Shown here: positions 1 through 8,095 of the stretch, in pieces | Layout: every line of letters begins with the position of its first letter | Numbering within the stretch: the stretch's first letter is position 1 | Source: Alphaproteobacteria bacterium | GTDB taxonomy: Bacteria; Myxococcota_A; UBA796; GCA-2862545 | DNA: 34,469 nucleotides | Direction: 5' to 3' | NCBI GenBank assembly: GCA_020632925.1 | Contig: JACKER010000050.1 | Coordinates: forward strand, 1-34,469 | Made by a program: the position numbers and the translations under genes | The notes under the pieces: generated by a model | The model's database searches: none | The model's input: the letters and a program-made list of their open reading frames with translations, nothing else | Told to the model about the DNA's origin: nothing

Positions 1-4
1 CGCG

Positions 5-1423
5 TCAGAACTGGAAGTAGACGAAGTCCTGCACGGTCGTCCGATAGAACACGAACAACAGCACCGCCGCGGCGGCCCAGCCCGTCGTCTGGACCGGCAG
101 GTAGAGGGGGTGGTCCTGCAGGTCGGGGCGGACCCAGCGGTCCCAGGCCCACTCGGCGATCATCGGCACGCAGCCGGCGACCACGACGGCCACCAGCACC
201 GAGGCGGCGTACCACTGCTCGGGGGTGGCCTCGAGGGGGGGCGTGGTGAAGTGGCTCACGAGGCGGTCGAGGTGGCGCTCGCGGAACAGCAGCGAGCCCA
301 CGAGACCCACGGCGACCAGGTGGAAGGCCGCAGCGAGGAGGTCGCCCCCGGGGATCTTCGAGGTCCACGGCGGCAGGTGGCGGACGAGCAGGCCGTACGC
401 GACCACCCACAGGCCCTGGTACAGCCCGAAGAGCACGAAGTTCCAGCTCGCGCCGTGCCAGAAGCCGACGATCACGAAGGTGGCGATGGTGGCCAGCGCG
501 AAGCGGAGCCGCCCGGCGCCGGCGTCGCCGACGAGCGGGCCCATCAGGTAGTCCCGGAGCCACGTGGACAGCGACATGTGCCACCGCTGCCAGAACTCGA
601 TCGTCGTGCGCGCCAGGAAGGGCTCGCGGAAGTTGTGCGCCAACTCGAAGCCGAGCGTGCGCGCGACGCCACGGGCCGTGTCGGTGTACCCCGAGAAGTC
701 GGCGTAGATCTGGATCATGAAGCCGAGCGTCGCCGCCCAGATCAACGGGCCGGCCGGGTGCTCGAGCACGAACACCTTGTCGACGTAGGGGGCGATCGAG
801 TCCGCTACGACCAGCTTCTTGAAGGCGCCCCAGAGGGCCAGCGAGATGCCGGAGCGGACCAACGCCCCGTCGAGCCGGCGCTCCTTGTCCAGCTGGGGCA
901 GCAGCGCTCCCGCGCGGTTGATCGGACCCGCCACGAGCTGCGGGAAGAACGCGACGTAGAGCAGGTAGTCGCGGACCTGGCGGACGGCGCGCTGCTCGCC
1001 ACGGGCCACGTCGACGATGTACCCGATGGACTGGAACGTGTAGAAGCTGATGCCGACGGGGAGCAGCACGCCGAGCCCCGCCCAGCGCGCGTCCGACAGC
1101 CCGAGCGCGTGCAGCGCCGCCACCACGTTCTGCGCGAAGAAGTCGGTGTACTTGAAGTACCCGAGCAACGACAGGTTGAGCCCGACCGACAGCGCGACCA
1201 GGCGCCAGCGGTGCGCCCACCAGCGCTCGATCGCCTGCGCGAGCGCGAAGTCCACCACCGCCGTGCCGAGCATGAGCAGGACGAACCACGGCACGTTCCA
1301 GCCGTAGAAGACGCACGAGGCCACCAGCAGGAACGTGTTCTGCCAGGTGCGGCGGCCGAGCGCCCAGTACGCGGCGAACACGATCGCCAGGAAGACCGGG
1401 AACTCGACCTGGACGAAGCTCAC
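5..1423 (-). CDS. MBOAT family membrane O-acyltransferase (AlgI-like)
   Basis: Multi-pass membrane protein of 472 residues. MBOAT enzymes move acyl (often acetyl) groups onto polysaccharides, peptidoglycan or lipids at the cytoplasmic membrane. Most of the chain is hydrophobic segments. The family core is visible: RWHMSLSTWLRDY around residues 281-291, with His282, and FWHGASWN around 321-328, whose His323 matches the essential histidine of AlgI. The start is GTG, with no clear ribosome site. It lies 9 nt after the stop of the upstream lipoprotein gene, so the two are probably co-transcribed. AlgI-type genes usually sit beside an SGNH/AlgX-like partner; any such gene would lie beyond the left edge. 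The family is certain, but the substrate cannot be read from the sequence. Confidence 0.93.
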   Translation of the reverse strand: MSFVQVEFPVFLAIVFAAYWALGRRTWQNTFLLVASCVFYGWNVPWFVLLMLGTAVVDFALAQAIERWWAHRWRLVALSVGLNLSLLGYFKYTDFFAQNVVAALHALGLSDARWAGLGVLLPVGISFYTFQSIGYIVDVARGEQRAVRQVRDYLLYVAFFPQLVAGPINRAGALLPQLDKERRLDGALVRSGISLALWGAFKKLVVADSIAPYVDKVFVLEHPAGPLIWAATLGFMIQIYADFSGYTDTARGVARTLGFELAHNFREPFLARTTIEFWQRWHMSLSTWLRDYLMGPLVGDAGAGRLRFALATIATFVIVGFWHGASWNFVLFGLYQGLWVVAYGLLVRHLPPWTSKIPGGDLLAAAFHLVAVGLVGSLLFRERHLDRLVSHFTTPPLEATPEQWYAASVLVAVVVAGCVPMIAEWAWDRWVRPDLQDHPLYLPVQTTGWAAAAVLLFVFYRTTVQDFVYFQF

Positions 1424-1432
1424 GGCCGGCGA

Positions 1433-1969
1433 CTACTGGGCGAGCGCCCGGACCTCGGCCATCTCGCTCGCCTCGACCTCGGGGCGAACGATCGCCTGGT
1501 GCGGACCTTCGAGGCCTGCCTTCGCGAAGCGAGTGGCGAGCTCCGGGGGCAGGTGCTCGATCTCGCCCATCACCAGGCGCGCGAGGCCCTCGGTGTCGTC
1601 GGCGCGCATCCAGCCCTCGATGGTGTCGCCCGCCACGTCGGCGTGGTCCTGCACGAGGCAGCGCGCGGCGCGCATGGGCGCGGAGGGCGGCATCTGGACG
1701 TTCGCCACGATCTTCGTGAGCGAGGCGACCGGGTCCTCGACGAGCGCGGCGAGCGCTTCGCAGGTGGGAGAGCCGTCCCGGGCGGACAGGGCCACCAGCA
1801 TCTGCTCCTCGCCCGCGGACAGATCGAGCGCCTGGGCCTCGGCGACCGGCTCGGGAGCAGCGACCGGAGCGACCGGTGCGGGCTCGGCCATCGCCTCGGG
1901 TTCGGGAGCGGGCGCCTCGACCGGAGCGTCCTTCTTGCAGGCTGCGAGCAGGATCACGAACAGGGTCAC
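1433..1969 (-). CDS. Small putative lipoprotein with Pro/Ala/Glu-rich linker
   Basis: A 178-residue protein starting at GTG 1969, with a GGAGG ribosome site four bases upstream. The N-terminus, MTLFVILLAAC, is a very short lipoprotein signal whose Cys11 would be acylated. A Pro/Ala/Glu-rich linker follows (about residues 15-50), typical of a tether across the periplasm, then a small helical domain with two further cysteines. I recognise no family. The reading frame stays open for another 96 codons upstream, but that part overlaps the divergent ATP-grasp gene and has low-complexity Arg/Pro/Gly composition, so it is rejected. It precedes the MBOAT gene by 9 nt and may serve the same envelope pathway; this is inference from position only. 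Confidence 0.75.
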   Translation of the reverse strand: MTLFVILLAACKKDAPVEAPAPEPEAMAEPAPVAPVAAPEPVAEAQALDLSAGEEQMLVALSARDGSPTCEALAALVEDPVASLTKIVANVQMPPSAPMRAARCLVQDHADVAGDTIEGWMRADDTEGLARLVMGEIEHLPPELATRFAKAGLEGPHQAIVRPEVEASEMAEVRALAQ

Positions 1970-2001
1970 GTCGCCTCCGAGCCCCCGAGCTAACAGGTTG
2001 C

Positions 2002-2976
2002 ATGCCCGAGCGCGCCATCGCGGTGCTGGTCCCCGCGTCCCGCACCGACCCGCCGCCTCCCGAGGAGCTCCCGTTCGGGCGCGCGGCGCTGCGCCTGGAG
2101 GCCGACGGGATCCCGGTCGTCGTGGGGTGCGAGGCCGAGGGAGGACGCCTGCGGGGGTTCCGGGCCCGCCCTGGGAGCTGGGAGCCCACGGAGCTGGAGG
2201 TGGCGGCGGCGCTCGACCGCTTCCCCCAGCTCGTGCGGCCCGCCGCGTACCGCGCACTGCTCGCCGGGTTGGCGGGCGTGCCCATCGCCAATCCGCCCTT
2301 CATCGACGATCTGTGTCGGGACAAGCTTCGCTGTCAGGAAGCGTTGTGCGCGCTGCGTTGGCCCGCGGTCGAGGCCGTGCCGGAGCGCTTCGGGGACGCG
2401 GTGGCGCGCTGGGGCGTGGCCTTCCACAAGCCGCGGTTCGGGGCGCTCGGGCACGGTGTGCGCCGGGTGGTGCCGGGGGACCCGCTGCCCGACGTGGCGG
2501 AGGGGGCGCCCGGTCGGCTGGATCCGGCGTTCGTCCAGCGGGGCGTCCCGCCGCCAGAGGGCTGGGCGGGCATCGCCGTGCGGGCGCTCGTGCAGCGCGA
2601 GGGGGACGGCTTCGTGCTCGAGCACCCGGTGGTGCGGCGCAGCCGGACGGACGCGGTGGTGAACGCAGCGCGGGGGGCCGAGGTGGAGGCGCTGCACGAT
2701 GCGCTGCCGGGCGCCGTGGCCGAGGTGGAGCGGCTCACCGTGGCCGTGGCGCAGGCGCTGGCGAGCGGCCCCGGCGGCGAGCTGCTGGTCGAGCTCGGGG
2801 TGGACCTGGTGATGGATCGCGACGGCCTGCCGTGGCTCGTGGAGGTCAACGGCAAGCCGCGGGGACGGCTGGAGGTGCTGGCAGGCCGCGATCCGGGCTG
2901 GCAGGAGGCACACGTGCGCGTGTCGGCGCGCCCCCTGCGCTGGCTCGCGGAGCGGTTCTTCAGCGCACCAGCTTGA
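2002..2976 (+). CDS. ATP-grasp protein, YheC/YheD-like
   Basis: A 324-residue soluble protein with an ATP-grasp fold. FHKPRFGALGHGV at 141-153 has the ATP-binding lysine and a Gly-rich loop, and LGVDLVMDRDGLPWLVEVNGKPRGR near 265-289 matches the metal-binding end (Glu281, Asn283). The closing pattern, a predicted strand, 'DG.PWLVEVN.KP' and then a basic tail, resembles the YheC/YheD family known from Bacillus spore-coat studies. ATP-grasp enzymes usually join a carboxylate to an amine or thiol through an acyl phosphate. ATG 2002 is chosen because the 126 bases further upstream in frame overlap the divergent lipoprotein gene. The 3' end overlaps the convergent reductase gene by 17 bases. The substrate is unknown. 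Confidence 0.8.
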   Translation: MPERAIAVLVPASRTDPPPPEELPFGRAALRLEADGIPVVVGCEAEGGRLRGFRARPGSWEPTELEVAAALDRFPQLVRPAAYRALLAGLAGVPIANPPFIDDLCRDKLRCQEALCALRWPAVEAVPERFGDAVARWGVAFHKPRFGALGHGVRRVVPGDPLPDVAEGAPGRLDPAFVQRGVPPPEGWAGIAVRALVQREGDGFVLEHPVVRRSRTDAVVNAARGAEVEALHDALPGAVAEVERLTVAVAQALASGPGGELLVELGVDLVMDRDGLPWLVEVNGKPRGRLEVLAGRDPGWQEAHVRVSARPLRWLAERFFSAPA

Positions 2977-3643
2977 GGTTGAACGCCGCCGTCCCGAGCT
3001 TGCCGTACAGCCGGACCCAGAGCGGCAGGTACATCTCGGTGCCGCGTGCCTGGGTGATGTCGCCGAGGTCGACGATGTCCTTCCAGCCGAAGTCCTCGGC
3101 GAGGATCCGGGTGGCGACACCCTTGGCGTCCGCGTCGTTGCCGCAGACGAACATGGTGTGGTCGCCGTCCGCGAGGGAAGCAGGGTTCACCATCAGGTCG
3201 GCGTTGACGGTGTTGAGCGTCTTGACGATCCTCGCCTCGGGGAAGGCGCGCTGGATCTGCTCGCCGAGGGAGTCGGTGTTGGAGACGGACAGCGAGGGCG
3301 GGAAGCCGTTCGAGAAGTCGAGCGGGTTGGCGATGTCGAGGACGACCTTGCCCGCGAGGTTGGCGGCACCGGCGGCCTCGAACACGGCGAGCGAGGCGCC
3401 GCCGGAGGACGCGTTGACCAGGACCTCGGCGCCCGACGCGGTGTCGGCGAAGGTCGCGAGGTGGATGTCGGTGTTCGCCGCGTACCAGTCGGCGAAGGAG
3501 GGAGCGCCCCAGGCGCCGGGCTCGGAGCGTCCCTTCGTGGCGGACGGGTCGCGCGTCCCCATGGTGACCTCGTGACCGAGGGAAGCGAGCTTGCGGGCGA
3601 TGGTGCGACCAACGGTGCCGGTGCCGAGGATGCCGAACTTCAT
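2960..3643 (-). CDS. NADPH-dependent F420 reductase-type oxidoreductase
   Basis: A 227-residue Rossmann-fold protein. It opens with MKFGILGTGTVGRTIARKLA, the GxGxxG dinucleotide-binding loop at residues 7-12, followed by GHEVTMGTRDP, where Thr/Arg after strand 2 suggest NADP(H) preference. VVLDIANPLDFSNGFPP and IVKTLNTVNADLMVNP are hallmarks of the F420-dependent NADP reductase/ProC-like group (NADP_oxidored_4 type), and the length is typical. Many relatives that lack F420 are annotated only as NAD(P)-binding proteins, so F420 use is uncertain. ATG 3643 has a strong AGGAGG site five bases upstream; an in-frame extension to 3712 has none and would cover the putative operators. Two palindromes lie just upstream. 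Confidence 0.87.
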   Translation of the reverse strand: MKFGILGTGTVGRTIARKLASLGHEVTMGTRDPSATKGRSEPGAWGAPSFADWYAANTDIHLATFADTASGAEVLVNASSGGASLAVFEAAGAANLAGKVVLDIANPLDFSNGFPPSLSVSNTDSLGEQIQRAFPEARIVKTLNTVNADLMVNPASLADGDHTMFVCGNDADAKGVATRILAEDFGWKDIVDLGDITQARGTEMYLPLWVRLYGKLGTAAFNLKLVR

Positions 3644-3675
3644 GGGAACCTCCTGGGTGGTGTCCAGAAGGTAGA

Positions 3676-3699
3676 CCGTGGACCCACCGCGGTCCATGG
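3676..3699. promoter_or_regulatory. Inverted repeat, candidate operator of the reductase gene
   Basis: CCGTGGACC and GGTCCATGG are separated by six bases; eight of nine arm positions are complementary and the inner six are perfect. The repeat lies 33-56 bases upstream of the reductase ATG, where a repressor would cover the promoter. No regulator gene is adjacent, so its use as an operator is inference. Confidence 0.4.
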
Positions 3700-3713
3700 C
3701 AGCGGTGCTCACA

Positions 3714-3740
3714 CCATCATCAACCGGTGGTTCACGATGG
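3714..3740. promoter_or_regulatory. 27-bp imperfect palindrome in a divergent intergenic region
   Basis: Two 12-base arms around a GGT centre match at 10 of 12 positions, with core AACC-GGT-GGTT. It sits between the divergent reductase gene (start 3643) and the membrane-protein gene (start 3751), so a bound regulator could affect both. Choosing ATG 3751 rather than GTG 3727 for the rightward gene leaves the palindrome outside the coding region. Confidence 0.35.
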
Positions 3741-3750
3741 CGGGCGCGAA

Positions 3751-4182
3751 ATGATCAATGATCAAGTCCTGACACCCGTGCGGGGGGCGGTGGTGGGCGC
3801 GATCACGCTGCTGCTGGGCTGGTGGGGCTGGGCGACGGGGCAGGGGTGGATCGGGAACGTACGGGTGCTGGACCGGCCGCAGGGCGACGAGGTGGTGCTC
3901 TCCCTGCTGACGGTGCTCGAGGTCCCCGACGCCGACCACTACGTCGTGGGCAACAGCAGCCTCGCCGTGCCGGTGCAGGGCGCGTCGACAGGGCTCCACC
4001 CGGGTCAGGACGTGACCGTCGGGGGCACCGTGCGCGACGGCTACGTGGAGGCGGCGTGGCACGAGGTCGCCCCGGGTCGCACGGGCAAGAAGCGGCTCGG
4101 GTTCGTCGGGCTCGCGCTGGTGGGGCTGGTGGTGGCGGGGACGCTGCGCGTGACGCGCCGGGGGCTCGAGCTACGTGGCTGA
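3751..4182 (+). CDS. Small membrane protein with two terminal membrane segments
   Basis: A 143-residue protein that I do not recognise. Hydrophobic segments lie at about residues 9-29 and 116-132. The roughly 85 residues between them are short beta-rich stretches with 'GLHPGQDVTVGGTVRDGYVEAAW', like a small OB-type barrel, probably periplasmic or outer-face. GTG 3727 is an alternative in-frame start adding eight polar residues, but it falls inside the palindrome at 3714-3740. The 3' end overlaps the next gene by eight bases, so the pair is translationally coupled. The function is unknown; a membrane-associated accessory role with the next gene is inference. Confidence 0.7.
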   Translation: MINDQVLTPVRGAVVGAITLLLGWWGWATGQGWIGNVRVLDRPQGDEVVLSLLTVLEVPDADHYVVGNSSLAVPVQGASTGLHPGQDVTVGGTVRDGYVEAAWHEVAPGRTGKKRLGFVGLALVGLVVAGTLRVTRRGLELRG

Positions 4183-4909
4183 CCTCGTCACCCACGCGTG
4201 CACGGCGCTGCTCCCGGGGGCGGCCTTCCGCAGCCGCGCGGTGGGCGTGGTGGCGCTGGGCGCCGTGCTCCCCGACCTCTGCGGGCGTGTGATCCCGCTC
4301 GGGCTGGAGCTGCTCGGTCGCGCCGTGCCGCTGCCCGAGTGGGTGACCTGGCCGTGGACGGCCCTGCACGAGCCGCTGGGCTGGAGCCTGACGGCGGGTC
4401 TGCTGGCGTCGTCCTTCGTCGAGGGCCAGCGCGCCCGCGCCTTCCGCCTGCTCGCGCTCGGCTGCACGCTGCACACCCTCGTCGACCTGCTGCAGGACCA
4501 CCACGGCGAGGGCTACCTGCTGCTCGCGCCGCTCTCCGTCTCGCGCTTCGAGCTCGGGTGGATCGGCTCGGAGGCGACGGTGCCCTGGGCGTTGCCGCTG
4601 CTGGCCGCGACGGCGCTGGCCTGGGTGCCGGCGGGGATCGAGCGGGCGACGGGGCGGGTGCCCGAGGTCCGCTGGCTGCGGGTGGCCGCCGTCCTGGTCC
4701 CCGTGCACGCGCTGCTTCCGGTGGCGCTGTGGGCGCTGGGGCTCGACGTGGCGGGGCTCGTGGCCGCGCTCGCCTGGCTCCACGTCGCCGGCGCGGGGTT
4801 CCTGCTCGGCACCTGGCGCTGGTGGCGCGGGCAGGTGCCGCTGTTGCTCGCGCTGCTGGTCGCCGATCACGCGGCCTCGCTGCTGGTCGCCTCCGCGCTC
4901 CTGCCCTGA
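4175..4909 (+). CDS. Metal-dependent hydrolase-like integral membrane protein (YdjM/DUF457 type)
   Basis: A 244-residue polytopic membrane protein starting at GTG 4175 inside the end of the preceding gene. MADLVTHACTALLPGAAFR at the start, GAVLPDLCGRVI at about 30-41, ALHEPLGWSL and GCTLHTLVDLLQDH at about 95-109 place conserved His/Asp residues as in the YdjM/DUF457 'LexA-binding, membrane-bound, metal-dependent hydrolase' family. The remainder is Leu/Ala/Trp-rich helices. Bacterial members have little direct functional evidence and the hydrolase label is a prediction. The overlap with the upstream gene suggests the two act together. Its stop is 4 nt from the convergent DUF1254 gene. Confidence 0.75.
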   Translation: MADLVTHACTALLPGAAFRSRAVGVVALGAVLPDLCGRVIPLGLELLGRAVPLPEWVTWPWTALHEPLGWSLTAGLLASSFVEGQRARAFRLLALGCTLHTLVDLLQDHHGEGYLLLAPLSVSRFELGWIGSEATVPWALPLLAATALAWVPAGIERATGRVPEVRWLRVAAVLVPVHALLPVALWALGLDVAGLVAALAWLHVAGAGFLLGTWRWWRGQVPLLLALLVADHAASLLVASALLP

Positions 4910-4913
4910 CGGA

Positions 4914-6275
4914 TCAGGGGGGTGGTGCCGCTTGGAGGTCGGGTGGTCGCCAGGTGCCGTCCAAGATGGACTCGCCCGGGATGTACGCCCGGATGAACAC
5001 GTTGTACAGACGCGACCCGTCGACGGGGAGCCAGTTCTCGGGGGGACCTCCCGGCCAGGTCGACGCGAACCGGATCTCCACACCTCCCTTCGGCCCGAAC
5101 TTCAACGTGGGGTCCGTCGACTGCACGCTGTAGCGCTCCTGCGCGTTCGCGATCGGGTGGCTGTCCTCGTCATAGACCGAGACCGACCAGAACGCGCCCG
5201 CGGGAGGAAGCTGCGAGGGCTCCATGCGCAGCATCAGGACCTTGGCCCCGTCGAACAGCCGCGACCGCGTGTACACCGCTTCGATCGGTTCCTGGGTGAC
5301 CCAGCCATCCGAGCACCATGCAGCGCGGTGCAGCAGATCGCCGTCGAAGCGTCCAGCGTGGAGCTCGGGAATCCAGTTCTTGTACGACTCCGTCTCTGCC
5401 AGGATCTGCGCGAGCCCTTCGACGGTCACCTGCTCGAGCAGGTCGAGCGTCGCGGGATCGGTGATCTCCTCGCTCGGGTGCAGGCCGGGTCCGACGCCGA
5501 AGGGGAGCAAGGCATCGAACAGCGCCTGTTCCTCGGCGCGCGGCGTGCTCGCGAGCAGGATGTCGCCGAGCTCGTCCCAGAACGCCACACCGTTGGTCGC
5601 CGTCTCGTACTGGGGGCCCCGGACGGGCGGCGCGTCGGGCATGGGTGGTCCGGAGTGGCCCAACCAGGTCGACAGGGGTGACAGCGAGTATCCGGGCTGC
5701 AGGGCCAGGACGTTGGGCACGTCGGCGTCGCTGCGGACGTGGAGCCGGGCGAGCGCCACCATGCGGGTGCTGGTCGCCTCGATCACGGGCACGCCCGGCG
5801 GCAGATCGCCTGCGTACCCGGGCGGGACGATGATCCAGTCTCCGCCATGACCACCGGTCTCGCGCGTCCCCACATAGGCCACGCTCTCGACGAACAGGTC
5901 GGACAGCTGGATGGACCAGTAGCGGTCGAACAGATCGGTCGCGTGCAGCACGGCGGGTTCGGCGCGCAGATCGATCAAGCCGATCCCGTAGATCACGTCA
6001 GGGTTCGGTGCGTGGTCGAGGGCGGGCGTCGGGCGGGACTGGTGCCAGACGAAGGCATCCACGGGCTTGGCCGCCAGCACCCGCTCGGTGAACACCAACG
6101 GATAAGCAGCCAGGAAGCCCGTCAGCAGGGTCTCGCGGGGATCGCCGGGCGTGCTCGTCTCGACGGACGGCGTGGTGCCGGTGTCGGCGGACGGCGTCAT
6201 CGGCGGGGGCTGGGTGGATGTGTCCGTAGGGACGTGGTCCACCGGTGCACGGCAGGCGAGGGCGAGCAGCCACAT
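4914..6275 (-). CDS. DUF1254/DUF1214 domain lipoprotein
   Basis: A 453-residue protein with a very short lipoprotein signal, MWLLALAC (Cys8), and a Thr/Pro/Ser-rich linker to about residue 45. The N-terminal half (AYPLVFTERVL, NPDVIYGIGLIDLRAEPAVLHATD, RYWSIQLSDLF) matches DUF1254. The C-terminal half (GAKVLMLRMEPSQLPPAGAFWSVSVYDEDS, then NWLPVDGSRLYNVFIRAYIPGESILDGTW) matches DUF1214. Proteins with both domains are widespread and of unknown biochemical role. An in-frame TAA four codons upstream rules out a longer signal peptide at a normal start. It begins two bases after the lipoxygenase stop, so the two form one operon. Confidence 0.9.
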   Translation of the reverse strand: MWLLALACRAPVDHVPTDTSTQPPPMTPSADTGTTPSVETSTPGDPRETLLTGFLAAYPLVFTERVLAAKPVDAFVWHQSRPTPALDHAPNPDVIYGIGLIDLRAEPAVLHATDLFDRYWSIQLSDLFVESVAYVGTRETGGHGGDWIIVPPGYAGDLPPGVPVIEATSTRMVALARLHVRSDADVPNVLALQPGYSLSPLSTWLGHSGPPMPDAPPVRGPQYETATNGVAFWDELGDILLASTPRAEEQALFDALLPFGVGPGLHPSEEITDPATLDLLEQVTVEGLAQILAETESYKNWIPELHAGRFDGDLLHRAAWCSDGWVTQEPIEAVYTRSRLFDGAKVLMLRMEPSQLPPAGAFWSVSVYDEDSHPIANAQERYSVQSTDPTLKFGPKGGVEIRFASTWPGGPPENWLPVDGSRLYNVFIRAYIPGESILDGTWRPPDLQAAPPP

Positions 6276-6277
6276 GG

Positions 6278-7990
6278 TCAGATGTTAGCGCTGTTCGGCA
6301 CTCGGCTGGGACGCAGGTACGGGTAGGCGCGTCCCGCCCGGTCCGTGGCGTCTCGGCCGATGAACAGCGACTCCGCCTCGCGGAGCTGCGACTGGAGGGT
6401 CTGCAGCGGCGCCTGGACCTGTGGGTCGGTGAGCGCTCGCTTGTAGTGACCGATGCGGCCGTACTGGTAGCAGGTGAGCAGCCAGATCGCCTCGACCTGC
6501 GTGTGCGCCGTCTTCACCGGCGGCAGCATCTCGAGCAACGTGGTCGGGTCGTCGGACCAGGCTGCACCCGGCATGTTGGGCACCACGAGCATCGAGGCCT
6601 GCTGGGCGTAGTTGACGGCGGCGTGCTGGGGCCCGACGAGGAAGAGCAGGCGGGTGAGCGTGCTCGCGAGCTGGTCGCGGGTCTCGAGGCGCTCCGGGAA
6701 GCCCGCCACGTGCGCGCCGTCGGCCGCCGTGGTCTCCCGACACCACCGCTCGAGGTCCACGTCCTTCGCGACCGTCGCGTCGTCCCGGTAGTACGCGGCG
6801 ACGTAGGCGCGGGTCCAGGTGTCCAGGATGGACCACAGGTGCAGCCCGTCGTCCCGGTAGGGGAAGATCGGCAGGCCGGACCGGCTCACCAGGTTGCGCT
6901 TCGCGAGCGCCCGCGGCACGTCCAGGTCGTCGAAGCGGAAGCGCTCGTAGGCCCGCTTCACCAGGCCGAGGGAGCCGCCGGCGAGCTCACCCGCGAGGAT
7001 CTGCTCGACATACCCCCCGGGCTCCACCAACAGCTCGCGACCCGCGAAGTTGTTCAGCAGGTGGTACTTGAAGTGCGGCGCCAGCAGCGTCATCACGGGG
7101 TGGATGGCGGGCAGCGAGCGCCGCGCGGCGACGATGATGCCCTCCATCAGGAAGTGCACGCCCATCAGGTGCACGCCCATCTCGTGCCAGTCGAAGTCGG
7201 CGGTCGACAGCTCCGCCTTGGCGATCGACCACGCGGCCGACGCGTCGCGTGTCACGAGCGGCGCCTCCCGCGTCTGCCCGCGGCGGATGGCGACCGGCAG
7301 GAGCTCCCTGCGCGCGTCGTCCCAGGTGAACACGCCGATCGGCGCAGGGAGGCGCTTCGTCACGCCCTGCGTCGTGCCCATGGGCAGCGGCTCCGGGTCG
7401 ACGATCACCGCGTAGTCCGACACGAGCAGGCGCCCACTGGACAGCAGGCCCTCGACCGTCGCGGACGGGTCGCCGATGCCGCGCTGCACGTCCGCGTCGG
7501 TGAGCCCGAGGCGCGCCTGGATCGAGGTCCACCGCGCGGAGTCGGGACGCTCGATGGTCATGGGGTTGGGTCCGGCGATCCGCTGCCAGCCGAAGGCCGC
7601 GTCGCTGTCCCAGTTCTCGTCGTAGCTGGCGGATCCTGCGACGTCCTGCGACTGACCGAGTCCCCGGAGCAGCTTCAGGTAGTCCGTGACCTCCGAATAG
7701 CGCGCGTCCCCCGGGAACAAGCCCTCGTCGAACCTGGCGGTGACGAGCCCGGGCAGGGTGGCCTCGAGGCGCTCCGCGGGCATGTCGTCGTCCGGTCGCT
7801 CCAGCGGGGGCAGCTCGGTCAGGCCGGCCAGCAGGAACTCCTCGATGCCGTCGTGCCTCGCCAGCCGCGGGATGCTGAGCATCGGGAGCGGAGCGAGGTA
7901 CTGGTGATCCCAGCGGTACTCGTCCTTGGCCTGTGTCAACGCTGCAGCTCGCGCAGCCTGGTTCGGATCGTCCTGCGGAAGCAGCGCCAA
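6278..7990 (-). CDS. Lipoxygenase
   Basis: A 570-residue non-heme iron dioxygenase that would insert O2 into polyunsaturated fatty acids to make hydroperoxides. All expected iron ligands are visible: His274 and His279 (H-x4-H within HEMGVHLMGVH), His456 and Asn460 (QHAAVNY) and the C-terminal Ile570 in PNSANI. HPVMTLLAPHFKYHL at 297-311 is the usual substrate-channel segment. The plant/animal N-terminal PLAT barrel is absent, as in bacterial enzymes. The start is TTG 7990, supported by AGGAGG four bases upstream. There is no signal peptide, so it is probably cytosolic. It is followed after two bases by the DUF1254 lipoprotein. Regiospecificity cannot be predicted. Confidence 0.95.
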   Translation of the reverse strand: MALLPQDDPNQAARAAALTQAKDEYRWDHQYLAPLPMLSIPRLARHDGIEEFLLAGLTELPPLERPDDDMPAERLEATLPGLVTARFDEGLFPGDARYSEVTDYLKLLRGLGQSQDVAGSASYDENWDSDAAFGWQRIAGPNPMTIERPDSARWTSIQARLGLTDADVQRGIGDPSATVEGLLSSGRLLVSDYAVIVDPEPLPMGTTQGVTKRLPAPIGVFTWDDARRELLPVAIRRGQTREAPLVTRDASAAWSIAKAELSTADFDWHEMGVHLMGVHFLMEGIIVAARRSLPAIHPVMTLLAPHFKYHLLNNFAGRELLVEPGGYVEQILAGELAGGSLGLVKRAYERFRFDDLDVPRALAKRNLVSRSGLPIFPYRDDGLHLWSILDTWTRAYVAAYYRDDATVAKDVDLERWCRETTAADGAHVAGFPERLETRDQLASTLTRLLFLVGPQHAAVNYAQQASMLVVPNMPGAAWSDDPTTLLEMLPPVKTAHTQVEAIWLLTCYQYGRIGHYKRALTDPQVQAPLQTLQSQLREAESLFIGRDATDRAGRAYPYLRPSRVPNSANI

Positions 7991-7994
7991 TCGA

Positions 7995-8000
7995 CCTCCT
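7995..8000 (-). promoter_or_regulatory. Ribosome binding site fixing the TTG start of the lipoxygenase
   Basis: AGGAGG on the minus strand with a four-base spacer to TTG 7990. No better-placed ATG or GTG lies in frame nearby. Confidence 0.75.
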
Positions 8001-8095
8001 GCGGGGAGCCTGACATCCGGTGTGCGCTGACGTCAAGGAAGCGCTGTCCACAAGCCCATCCTGGCCCGTCGCGATACCGTCGGGGGGGCGGTCCG
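8001..8095. promoter_or_regulatory. Divergent promoter region of lipoxygenase and kinase genes
   Basis: This is the only space between two divergent genes, so both promoters should lie here. A TTGACG hexamer reads leftward at 8031-8036 but has only a weak -10 partner, and the palindrome TGACGTCA occupies 8028-8035. A G-run just before ATG 8096 could serve as the kinase ribosome site. The elements are suggestive only. Confidence 0.3.

Noticed and set aside
6245..8095. An N-terminal extension of the kinase by about 600 residues
   Set aside because: It is antisense to the lipoxygenase and low-complexity; the kinase domain begins directly at ATG 8096.
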